Positions 1 through 6,505 of a stretch of 7,836 nucleotides of DNA are shown piece by piece. The first letter of the stretch is position 1. Every line of letters begins with the position of its first letter. The stretch is from NCBI GenBank assembly GCA_947176715.1, contig CAMWRR010000085.1, positions 1 to 7,836 on the forward strand. Direction: 5' to 3'. Source of the DNA: an uncultured Rikenellaceae bacterium. GTDB taxonomy: Bacteria; Bacteroidota; Bacteroidia; Bacteroidales; Rikenellaceae. The notes beneath the pieces were generated by a model. That model searched no databases, was not told the DNA's origin, and saw only the letters and a list, made by a program, of their open reading frames with translations. Both the position numbers and the translations under genes were made by a program.

Positions 1-1
1 A

Positions 2-40
2 CCCTATCCGTACATCTATCGGGTTGTCGTTCTGATCTAA
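2..40 (+). CDS. Possible 3' tail of an upstream gene (partial, uncertain)
   Basis: The left edge probably cuts a gene of the same operon. Reading from base 2 gives a 12-residue tail, PYPYIYRVVVLI, ending at a TAA at 38-40. Its codons look like those of the genes downstream, and the sequence becomes more AT-rich after the stop, as expected of a leader. A competing reading from base 1 stays open for 48 codons to a TGA at 145-147. That is the longest open frame here, but its leucine codon use (several CTA) is unlike the neighbours, and an open run of that length can occur by chance. The third frame stops at 33-35. No family can be recognised from so short a tail. Confidence 0.3.
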   Translation, partial: PYPYIYRVVVLI

Positions 41-168
41 GATATCCTAATGGTTATTTAGGGCGCAAGCCTCAGATCTTGGGATTGTCACATAGTTTTA
101 AACGGGATCCTTTGTCTCTATGTTTTGTAGGGATGATAAAGGATTGATTTAATAAACGTTTAAACTTT
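41..168. other. Probable leader or intergenic region before the first GT2 gene
   Basis: If the upstream gene ends at 40, this is the longest non-coding stretch of the window. It has no convincing Bacteroides-type promoter. The nearest -7 candidate (TAnnTTTG) is TATGTTTT near 119, with one mismatch and no TTTG at the right distance upstream. There is a weak hairpin (CCTAA at 46-50 with TTAGG at 58-62). Just before the start codon lie the overlapping self-complementary words AAACGTTT (154-161) and GTTTAAAC (158-165). The last 20 bases are AT-rich, which suits Bacteroidetes translation starts. Confidence 0.4.
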
Positions 169-1212
169 ATGACAATGACAAGAGCTGGTAGAATAACTTT
201 GGCAATGCCTGTATATAATGTGGAGAAATATGTGGAACGGGCTTTGCTTTCGGCACTGAATCAAGACTACGATAACCTTGATATAGTGGTTGTGGACGAT
301 AAAGGTAAGGACTCGAGCATGGATATAGTGCGCAGAGTCGTTGCTACGCATCATCGGGGCAAAGATGTACGCATAATAGAGCACGATAAGAACATGGGTA
401 TAGGGGCGACACGCAATACCGCTGTAGACAATGCCGAGGGTGAGTACATAATGTTCATGGATAGCGATGACTATATCACCGATGATTGTATCAGTAAGTT
501 ATATTCGTCGGTTATTGATAATGGAAGCGATATGGTAGTTGGCTCGTTCGACGAATTTATGTTGAGTGGCGGCAACGGCAAAGTGTTCAGGCAGGTTGCA
601 GGTAGTAAAAGCGGAACAGATGTACTGTACGAATGGATCTCCTCTCCGTTGGTTTATGTTCAGTCATGGAATAAGTTGTATAAAACGGATTTGTTGAGGC
701 GAAACAATGTGAGGTGTATTCCGTCGAACCGTAACGAGGATGTGTTTTTTACATTTCAGTTGCTTAAACGTGTCACTTCGGTGTCGTTCGTTTCAGATAT
801 AACATATCATTATCAGACGATGAATCCGGAGGCAGTCACTTATAATATGGCTACAGGGGTTTTCGATGAGAGAGAGCATACGCAGTATGTAGGAATACTC
901 GATAGCATGTTGGAATATATGCGTGAGCACAATCTGTCTAAAGACCGTTTTTTAAACGAATATTTCTTGTGGTTTTACAGGATAAGGATCGGAAGTGCGA
1001 TAAATGGCAAGGGGTTGTCTTATTGCGATAAGGTTAGATATATGAATCAGTTAAGATCATTGCCGATTAAGAGTATAGATTTCCCCGGTATGGTGGAAGG
1101 TGTGCGAAGATACGGCATAGGCTGGCTATATTCGGCTCTTCCGGTGCGGTTGTCAATGTTTGTTTATAACTGTCGTAAGGCATTTAGATACATTAGTCGT
1201 TACGACAAGTAG
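169..1212 (+). CDS. GT2 family glycosyltransferase
   Basis: This 347-residue protein is a cytoplasmic GT-A-fold inverting glycosyltransferase of family 2, which moves a sugar from a nucleotide-sugar donor to a growing lipid-linked glycan. The N-terminal nucleotide-binding strand is ITLAMPVYNVEKYV (about 9-22). The second acidic site is VVVDDKGKDSS (about 40-50), a variant of the usual DDGSxDxS. The metal-binding DXD site is FMDSDD (96-101). A later NEDVFF (189-194) fits the acidic motif that often carries the catalytic base. The C-terminal third is rich in Arg, Tyr and Phe and may touch the membrane surface. There are two possible starts, ATG 169 and ATG 175; the first was kept, but nothing decides between them. 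A 77-base gap separates it from the next gene. Donor and acceptor are unknown. Confidence 0.93.
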   Translation: MTMTRAGRITLAMPVYNVEKYVERALLSALNQDYDNLDIVVVDDKGKDSSMDIVRRVVATHHRGKDVRIIEHDKNMGIGATRNTAVDNAEGEYIMFMDSDDYITDDCISKLYSSVIDNGSDMVVGSFDEFMLSGGNGKVFRQVAGSKSGTDVLYEWISSPLVYVQSWNKLYKTDLLRRNNVRCIPSNRNEDVFFTFQLLKRVTSVSFVSDITYHYQTMNPEAVTYNMATGVFDEREHTQYVGILDSMLEYMREHNLSKDRFLNEYFLWFYRIRIGSAINGKGLSYCDKVRYMNQLRSLPIKSIDFPGMVEGVRRYGIGWLYSALPVRLSMFVYNCRKAFRYISRYDK

Positions 1213-1242
1213 TAGATCTAACTTTTATTGCCGAAGAGAGAG

Positions 1243-1274
1243 GGTCTAAGATAAATTCAAGTTTTTATTAAACC
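1243..1274 (+). repeat. Imperfect AT-rich inverted repeat between genes
   Basis: Arms GGTCTAAGATAAA (1243-1255) and TTTTTATTAAACC (1262-1274) pair at 10 of 13 positions around a 6-base loop. It lies in the 77-base gap between the first and second genes and ends 15 bases before the next ATG. It is too weak and AT-rich for a rho-independent terminator, and no T-run follows it. It may be a chance structure or a minor processing element. Confidence 0.3.
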
Positions 1275-1289
1275 TATAAATTTGAGCAA

Positions 1290-2213
1290 ATGAGAAGTCC
1301 CGTATTGTTTCTTATATTCAATCGTCCGTACACCGCCGAGCGTGTGTTCGAGGAGATACGCAAGGCTCGGCCTCCGCGTTTGTATGTCGCTGCCGACGGT
1401 CCGCGACCCGATCGTCCTCAGGAGAGAGAGTTGTGCGAACTTACGCGTGCCGTAATAGCTAATGTCGATTGGGATTGCGAGGTAAAGACACTTTTCAGGG
1501 AAAAGAATCTCGGCTGCGGAGTTGCAGTATATCAGGCCATATCGTGGTTTTTTGAAAATGAAACAGAGGGAATTATTCTTGAAGACGATATATTGCCTCA
1601 TCCCGATTTTTTCCCATTTTGCGACGAATTACTGGAGCGGTACCGCAATGACGACAGGGTGGCCATGATAGGCGGGCACAATGTGTTTTATCCTAAAATC
1701 GACAGAGAGTCCTCTTACGGGTTCATGTCGATAAGCCATATATGGGGATGGGCTACTTGGCGCAGAGCGTGGAATCGGTATGATTACAATTTGGAACGAT
1801 ATTCCCGTCGCGATTTTGTAACCGCATTGAAAAATACCTTTCCTGATATACGACAACGCCTGTATTGGAAGCGTATATACGATATGATGAAGAGCCGCAA
1901 GATCGATACTTGGGATTATCAGTGGTCAATAGGTATTATCACGACAAATAGCCTTAGTGTTGTGCCCTATGTAAATCTGACAAAAAACATTGGTTTCGAT
2001 GAGAATGCCACTCACACTCTGAACACGAATATACACGAGCTTAATGCCGAAGTTCTACCAATAATGCCTTTACGTCATCCTGATAATGTGGAGAAAGATT
2101 TCGATGCGGAAAAGATAGATAAGAACAATGAAGGAACGTACATGAAATGGCGTAGTTTATGTCGGTATAAGGTGTCGTCTTTTTTAAGGAATCTTAAAAG
2201 GGGACTGTCTTAA
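1290..2213 (+). CDS. GT-A-type nucleotide-diphospho-sugar transferase (HlpA-like glycosyltransferase)
   Basis: This 307-residue protein belongs to the group often annotated as nucleotide-diphospho-sugar transferase or, misleadingly, 'hemolytic protein HlpA'. The fold is GT-A, distantly like GNT-I and GT2 enzymes. Visible hallmarks in order are LFLIFNRP (6-13), the YVAADGPRP stretch (32-40), NLGCG (73-77), the acidic metal-binding site ILEDDILP (96-103), the diagnostic HIWGWATWRRAW (150-161), TWDYQW (207-212) and NIGFDENATHT (233-243). Length is normal for the group. ATG 1290 starts directly at the first conserved strand and has an AT-rich leader. The gene is likely co-transcribed with the gene at 2237. 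Its 5' part is unusually GC-rich (about 62% over 1321-1440), partly because this stretch is rich in Arg, Pro, Ala and Gly. The specific sugar is unknown. Confidence 0.9.
   Translation: MRSPVLFLIFNRPYTAERVFEEIRKARPPRLYVAADGPRPDRPQERELCELTRAVIANVDWDCEVKTLFREKNLGCGVAVYQAISWFFENETEGIILEDDILPHPDFFPFCDELLERYRNDDRVAMIGGHNVFYPKIDRESSYGFMSISHIWGWATWRRAWNRYDYNLERYSRRDFVTALKNTFPDIRQRLYWKRIYDMMKSRKIDTWDYQWSIGIITTNSLSVVPYVNLTKNIGFDENATHTLNTNIHELNAEVLPIMPLRHPDNVEKDFDAEKIDKNNEGTYMKWRSLCRYKVSSFLRNLKRGLS
2179..2202 (+). repeat. Hairpin within the 3' end of the 1290 gene
   Basis: TTTTAAG (2182-2188) and CTTAAAA (2193-2199) form a perfect 7-base stem around a GAAT loop. Two G-T wobbles and one C-G pair extend it to 10 base pairs (2179-2202). 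It ends 11 bases before the end of the stop codon (2211-2213) and codes for the basic C-terminal tail. No T-run follows, so it is not a typical terminator. It might affect mRNA stability or be incidental. Confidence 0.4.
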
Positions 2214-2236
2214 ATATATCTCACTATTTATAAGTG

Positions 2237-3325
2237 ATGAAGATTCTTTACGATCATCAAACTTTCGGATTACAGAAGTTCGGCGGTATCTCGAGGTATT
2301 TCGTCGAGTTGATGTCTCGTCTTCCGGAGGGATACGAGTTCGATAATTCCATCGTACTTTCGGATAATGTGTATTTGAACGGTGCTTCTGACAAGTTGGC
2401 AAAAGGCAGACCTTTCAGGCATGTGGTGAGAGGCGATTTCAGAATAAAGGCTCTTGTTAATAAAATAGACTCGTTGCGGAGAGTGAGAGCAGGGAGGTTC
2501 GATGTGTTTCATCCCACATATTACGACCCATATTTCCTAAAAAGTCTTAAGCGGCCCTATGTAATAACTGTTCATGATATGATTCATGAGAAGTTTCGTG
2601 AGATGTTCTCTCCGAAAGACAAGACAGAGAAATTTAAAAAAGAGGTAGTGGCAAAAGCCGACAAGATAATAGCCATCAGCCAAAATACGAAAAAAGACAT
2701 AATAGATATTTACGGGATACCCGACGACAGAATCGAGGTCATATATCATGGCCATAGCCGTAGTGAAAGGCAAGCTGTTCCGGTAGACGGTCTTCCGGAT
2801 AAATATATTCTTTTTGTAGGACAACGAGGCGGATATAAGAATTTCGACAGGCTGTTGAGAGCTTTCGCACGCATACACCGCATCTATCCGGAGATAAAGC
2901 TCGTATGTACCGGACAGGTGTTTGGCGGACAAGAGATGGCGGATATATCCTCGTTGAGGCTCGAAGATGCCGTGTATAGATATTTCGTGTCCGATGCCCA
3001 GTTGGAGTATCTGTACAACAAGGCTCTTTGTTTTGTATTTCCGTCTCTTTACGAGGGTTTCGGAATCCCCATTTTGGAATCGTTTGCGGCAAGATGCCCC
3101 ATTGCGTTGAGCAATACGAGTTGTTTCCCGGAGATAGCCCGTGACGGAGGTTTATACTTCGACCCTTATGACGAGGACAGTGTCTATGAGACGCTGATGA
3201 AACTTATAGACGATAGCTCACTTAGGGGCGAATTAGTTGCTAAAGGTAGCGCTATTTTACAGAACTATTCGTGGGATAAAATGGCTGCAGCGACGGCCGA
3301 GGTTTATGGAAGTGTTGTTAAGTAG
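2237..3325 (+). CDS. GT4 family glycosyltransferase
   Basis: This 362-residue protein is a GT-B-fold retaining glycosyltransferase of family 4. The N-terminal acceptor domain opens with MKILYDHQTF and the glycine-rich loop FGGISRYF (15-22), followed by VFHPTYYDPYF (90-100) and the TVHDMIHEKF strand (111-120) typical of this subgroup. The C-terminal donor domain holds FVGQRGGYKNF (193-203), with a likely phosphate-binding Lys201. It also holds the E-x7-E signature in PSLYEGFGIPILESFA (269-284), Glu273 and Glu281. These motifs are intact, so the enzyme should be active. A GTG at 2234 directly precedes the ATG at 2237; the ATG was chosen because the conserved first strand begins there. The next gene follows after 9 bases, which implies co-transcription. 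This subgroup is often mannosyl- or similar transferases, but the donor cannot be assigned. Confidence 0.94.
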   Translation: MKILYDHQTFGLQKFGGISRYFVELMSRLPEGYEFDNSIVLSDNVYLNGASDKLAKGRPFRHVVRGDFRIKALVNKIDSLRRVRAGRFDVFHPTYYDPYFLKSLKRPYVITVHDMIHEKFREMFSPKDKTEKFKKEVVAKADKIIAISQNTKKDIIDIYGIPDDRIEVIYHGHSRSERQAVPVDGLPDKYILFVGQRGGYKNFDRLLRAFARIHRIYPEIKLVCTGQVFGGQEMADISSLRLEDAVYRYFVSDAQLEYLYNKALCFVFPSLYEGFGIPILESFAARCPIALSNTSCFPEIARDGGLYFDPYDEDSVYETLMKLIDDSSLRGELVAKGSAILQNYSWDKMAAATAEVYGSVVK

Positions 3326-3334
3326 GCATTAAGC

Positions 3335-4156
3335 ATGAATAATAATAACCTGAAGATATCTGTTGTAACCGTCTGTTATAATGTCGTAGATACTATCGAA
3401 CAGACGATGTTGTCGGTACTCGGGCAGACATATCCTAATATAGAGTACATTGTTATAGACGGCGGCTCTACCGATGGAACCGTAGACATTATCCGCAAAT
3501 ATGCGGACCGTCTCGCGTACTGGGTGTCGGAACCGGATAAGGGTATCTACGATGCTATGAATAAAGGTATCGTGGCTGCTACGGGCGATTATATCAATTT
3601 TATGAATGCGGGGGATAGGTTTTACGACAATAACACAGTCTATGATACAATCGCTAAACTCATATCGGATGAAGATGTGGTATATGGCGATACTATGCAC
3701 GTAACTAATTGGGGAGAATATGTTGTAAAGGCTTCCCCGTTGAGTAGTCTGGTAAGACGTATGCCCATTGTTCATCAATCTATATTCGTCAAAACTTCAT
3801 TGATGAAAGAGCGAGGGTTTGATACCTCTTTTAGGATATGTAGCGATTATCATTTCTTTTATAATTGTTATGCCGGGAATCGATCATTTCTATATGTTCC
3901 GCTAATAATTTCCAAATACGATCTGACTAAAGGGGTGTCGTTGAATTATAGAGTCAAACTTCGTGAAGATGCCCGAATATGGGGCGTTAGCGATAGATTG
4001 TCATGGAAAATAAAATATAGATGTATCGTCTTTTATATGGATGCAAAGAATGTCATCAAGAATTTAATGCCCCGAAACGTTTTGCAGTTATATAAACGAT
4101 ATATTATTAAAAAACGTAATTTAAAAACATCGGCTTCGTCTCGTACGAGAGAGTAA
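3335..4156 (+). CDS. GT2 family glycosyltransferase, WcaE-like
   Basis: This 273-residue protein is a short GT2 enzyme of the type seen in colanic acid (WcaE) and many Bacteroidales capsule loci. In order it shows ISVVTVCYNVVDTIEQT (8-24), IDGGSTDGT (41-49), the conserved SEPDKGIYDAMNKGI block (65-79), and GDYINFMNAGD (84-94). In this subgroup the N-A/S-G-D motif stands in place of the classical DXD. PIVHQSIF (144-151) and CSDYHFF (169-175) complete the active-site side. The C-terminal 50 residues are strongly basic (KIKYR, RYIIKKRNLK), which suits binding to the inner face of the membrane. The gene ends in AT-rich sequence, and a perfect hairpin begins at the base after the stop codon. It lies 9 bases after the GT4 gene. 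The sugar transferred is unknown. Confidence 0.93.
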   Translation: MNNNNLKISVVTVCYNVVDTIEQTMLSVLGQTYPNIEYIVIDGGSTDGTVDIIRKYADRLAYWVSEPDKGIYDAMNKGIVAATGDYINFMNAGDRFYDNNTVYDTIAKLISDEDVVYGDTMHVTNWGEYVVKASPLSSLVRRMPIVHQSIFVKTSLMKERGFDTSFRICSDYHFFYNCYAGNRSFLYVPLIISKYDLTKGVSLNYRVKLREDARIWGVSDRLSWKIKYRCIVFYMDAKNVIKNLMPRNVLQLYKRYIIKKRNLKTSASSRTRE

Positions 4157-4174
4157 TCACATATTTGTATGTGA
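4157..4174 (+). repeat. Perfect interrupted palindrome just after a stop codon
   Basis: TCACATA (4157-4163) and TATGTGA (4168-4174) are exact reverse complements around a 4-base TTTG loop. The repeat starts at the base after the TAA at 4154-4156. The following bases (CATATTTACC) do not form the T-run of a rho-independent terminator. The word ACATATTT occurs twice here (4159-4166 and 4174-4181), 15 bases apart. It could be an mRNA 3'-end or processing hairpin that marks an intra-operon boundary, or a protein-binding site. Confidence 0.5.
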
Positions 4175-4213
4175 CATATTTACCAAAGTAAACGTTGTGA
4201 GATAAATATTACA

Positions 4214-4225
4214 TTCGCATGCGAA
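4214..4225 (+). repeat. Perfect 12-base palindrome over the start codon at 4219
   Basis: TTCGCATGCGAA reads the same on both strands and contains the ATG start codon of the next gene at its centre. With no loop it cannot form a good intramolecular hairpin, but it could be a dimeric protein-binding site. It may also be chance. No second copy was noticed in the window. Confidence 0.5.
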
Positions 4226-5391
4226 CGGTAAAAATCGTTGATTTCTATTCGATAAAGGCATTTCATGAGGTGTTCAACCTGTCGTTGGTGTGTATTTGTG
4301 CCAAGATAGCGGACAAGGTGACATATAAACTTCCGAGAGGGTATTGGCAAAATATCGCCTCTAAGCTATCTACACTTAAAGATTGCGATATATCCAAAGT
4401 GGTACTGAAGCCTAAGCCTGCGTTTGAGCGTAATTCAAAAGCCGCCTCTTTTGTGAGGCACGTATTAGGATTCTGGATATGTCTGTGGGAATATCTCACC
4501 TTAAAGCGAGACTCTTTGCTGATATTCAACTATACGAACTATTTTTCGTTACCTATAATACTTGTTGTTAACCGATGGGTAAAGAAAAGAGTGATATTCA
4601 CTATACATGGAGAGCTCGAATTGCTCGAAAAAGATGTCCCCATATATAAAGTGTCGGGAATCTTTAAACGGATAATATTGGCTTCATTCAGGCATTGGCT
4701 CCATAAATCCAATGCCTATGTGCTTGTATTGGGCGATTCGATAAAGAAAAACCTGACCGATTTATTCCCTGACATAGAGAATAACATAATATCTATCTGT
4801 CATCCCATGATTAATCTCGACCGGACGGATTGGAGTGTTAAAAGGCGTGGCGACAAGTTGGTTGTAGGCACGGTAGGAGTGATGAACCGCGCCAAGGGAT
4901 TGGACTCTCTGATAAAACTGTCTGATTTGCTAAAGGATGATATTGTTGCCGGAAGATTAGAGCTAAGATGTGTCGGTAGGGTGTCCGGGATTAACCTTTC
5001 GGATTATCCTTTGATTAAATGGATAGGTTCGTACGATTTCTTGTCTCGGGAAGAGTTCAACCGCAATGTCAAGGAGTTGGATTATGTGCTTTATCTATAT
5101 TCCGATTCATATAAATTTTGTGCGAGCGGGGCTATATTGGATGCGTTGATGTGCCATAGACCCATCATATCGTTACAGAATAATTATTTTGACTATATTC
5201 TTGACGGCACTAAGATAGGATACATGTTACCCTCTGTGGATTCTGTTTGTGCCACTATCATAGATTTGGTCGCCTCTAATGATAATGCACCGTCTTTCGA
5301 CCGGGAGTTTGACGGATTGTTGAGGAAAACGTCTGTCTCTGTAATTTCTGCCTCATTGGAGCTACAACTAATTGATAGAGGTGTCTTTTAG
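4219..5391 (+). CDS. Divergent GT-B (GT4-like) glycosyltransferase
   Basis: This 390-residue protein looks like a GT-B-fold glycosyltransferase distantly related to family 4. The N-terminal half starts with VKIVDFYSIKAFHEVFN (4-20), a beginning seen in some Bacteroidales capsule transferases. It contains hydrophobic stretches near 82-93 and 100-120 (IFNYTNYFSLPIILVVN) that suggest tight membrane association, and IFTIHGELELL (126-136). The C-terminal half has the donor-domain pattern VVGTVGVMNRAKGLDSL (215-231), LELRCVGRV (247-255), IKWIGSY (266-272) and a late YSDSYKFCASGAILDALMCH (294-313). The canonical Glu-x7-Glu is not kept there: the first Glu is missing and Asp308 sits near the second. 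The ATG at 4219 directly precedes the first strand and lies inside a 12-base palindrome. The polymerase gene follows after 11 bases. Confidence is high for glycosyltransferase, low for family and specificity. Confidence 0.82.
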   Translation: MRTVKIVDFYSIKAFHEVFNLSLVCICAKIADKVTYKLPRGYWQNIASKLSTLKDCDISKVVLKPKPAFERNSKAASFVRHVLGFWICLWEYLTLKRDSLLIFNYTNYFSLPIILVVNRWVKKRVIFTIHGELELLEKDVPIYKVSGIFKRIILASFRHWLHKSNAYVLVLGDSIKKNLTDLFPDIENNIISICHPMINLDRTDWSVKRRGDKLVVGTVGVMNRAKGLDSLIKLSDLLKDDIVAGRLELRCVGRVSGINLSDYPLIKWIGSYDFLSREEFNRNVKELDYVLYLYSDSYKFCASGAILDALMCHRPIISLQNNYFDYILDGTKIGYMLPSVDSVCATIIDLVASNDNAPSFDREFDGLLRKTSVSVISASLELQLIDRGVF

Positions 5392-5402
5392 GCCTTGGAT
5401 GT

Positions 5403-6494
5403 ATGTATCTGTATTTCATCTTCATTATACTTTTCTGTTTCGCAGCCGGAGAATGCCTGAACATCTCATTAAGAAAATTCCCTCCGCTTTATAAGGTCAG
5501 TTTTTGGTTTGCGATTCTTATCCTTATCATGCTGTCGACTTTCCGTTGGGAGAACGGAACGGACTGGGACACATATTATAGCTTCTTTAGATATTTAGAT
5601 ACTCCTACTCTTTTGAGTTATATGGAGCCTGGGTTCACCTTATTGTCCTCTATAAACTCCAGCTACACCAACTATACGTTTCATCTCGGCTGTATGGCCG
5701 TTTTATCTATAATGCCAATTGCACGTAAGGCATATCGGGTATCTCCATATCCGTTGCTGTCGTTGTTCGTCTGGTTTGCCATATCTCTTGCAAATATATT
5801 CCCGGTACGTCAATCCGTAGCTATCGCAATATTCGTATTTTCTTGGACTTATATTGACAAACGACAGGTATATAAATATCTATTGTGTGTGCTTTTGGCC
5901 ATGACATTTCACTATTCGGCCATAATCACCATTCCCGTCTACTTTATATGGCATAAACATATTTCAAAGAAAATGTTGCTCCTGAGTATAGTCGCTGTCT
6001 CTATTGTAGTTGTGATTTCTCAGGATTTTATTATGAATATGCTCTCTAATATTGGAGGTGTATTTGCAAAGAAGATAGAGTTTTATTCTAACAAAGGCGA
6101 TGAATCGTTCGGTTCGATATATTCTCCGAGAGAGGTGCTGATAAGGGGGATTATCAATAGGAGTTTCTTTTTCGTTTTTGCAGTTCTATTGTTCGATAAA
6201 TTACGCAGCAAATATCAATATCTTAATGGCGCAATAAACATGTATTGGTATAGCATGTTGCTTTTTTTGACCACGACACCCATATCGGTTGCATTGGCTC
6301 GCTTGACTATGTATACCGATGTCTCACAGATAATAATAGTCCCTTTTGTGTTTAAGTTGAGGATGCCTTTGACCTCTAAAATATTGATACTTGTTATTAT
6401 AGGGCTTTACTTCTTTATGAGATTCAGAGGTGTTGTCAATAATTATTATGATTTGTATGTGCCGTACCACTTTGTTTTTGGTGCTAAACTTTAA
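5403..6494 (+). CDS. EpsG-family O-antigen/capsule polymerase (Wzy-type membrane protein)
   Basis: This 363-residue polytopic inner-membrane protein probably polymerises lipid-linked repeat units on the periplasmic side. Likely membrane segments lie near 1-19, 32-47, 93-106, 117-134, 137-150, 157-181, 190-207, 252-265, 280-298, 308-318 and 326-340. EpsG-family signatures are visible. FRWENGTDWDTYYSFF (47-62) is the Arg-x3-Gly-x-Asp-x3-Tyr motif. There is an Arg-Gln pair at 136-137 in FPVRQSVAIAIF, FHYSA at 169-173 and LARLTMY at 298-304. The long loop at about 220-248 is hydrophilic and probably faces the periplasm. Length is typical for the family. It is the only polymerase candidate in the window and sits in a tight block with glycosyltransferases, so it presumably acts on the repeat unit they build. 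Wzy proteins are too divergent to infer linkage type. Confidence 0.9.
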   Translation: MYLYFIFIILFCFAAGECLNISLRKFPPLYKVSFWFAILILIMLSTFRWENGTDWDTYYSFFRYLDTPTLLSYMEPGFTLLSSINSSYTNYTFHLGCMAVLSIMPIARKAYRVSPYPLLSLFVWFAISLANIFPVRQSVAIAIFVFSWTYIDKRQVYKYLLCVLLAMTFHYSAIITIPVYFIWHKHISKKMLLLSIVAVSIVVVISQDFIMNMLSNIGGVFAKKIEFYSNKGDESFGSIYSPREVLIRGIINRSFFFVFAVLLFDKLRSKYQYLNGAINMYWYSMLLFLTTTPISVALARLTMYTDVSQIIIVPFVFKLRMPLTSKILILVIIGLYFFMRFRGVVNNYYDLYVPYHFVFGAKL

Positions 6495-6505
6495 TTTATA
6501 TAGAC

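Noticed and set aside
111..127. TTTG followed by TATGTTTT as a possible promoter before the first gene
   Set aside because: The two elements are far too close together, and the -7 match has a mismatch.
1277..1284. TAAATTTG matches the Bacteroides -7 promoter consensus TAnnTTTG
   Set aside because: It lies only 5 bases before the ATG at 1290, and no TTTG-like -33 element occurs at the right distance, so a promoter here would give an almost leaderless transcript. It is more simply AT-rich leader sequence.
2234..2236. GTG as start codon of the GT4 gene
   Set aside because: The adjacent ATG at 2237 is a stronger start and places Met directly before the conserved first beta strand.
2537..3092. 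Two overlapping minus-strand open frames of 131 and 117 codons
   Set aside because: Both are antisense to the GT4 gene, overlap each other and have no domain-like sequence.
3329..3778. 149-codon open frame on the minus strand
   Set aside because: It lies opposite a clear GT2 gene with intact motifs, and its translation shows no recognisable domain. It is a codon-usage shadow.
4157..4174. CRP-like operator
   Set aside because: The half-sites are in the opposite order (TCACA first, TGTGA second) and the spacing does not match TGTGA-N6-TCACA. The site also follows a stop codon inside an operon.
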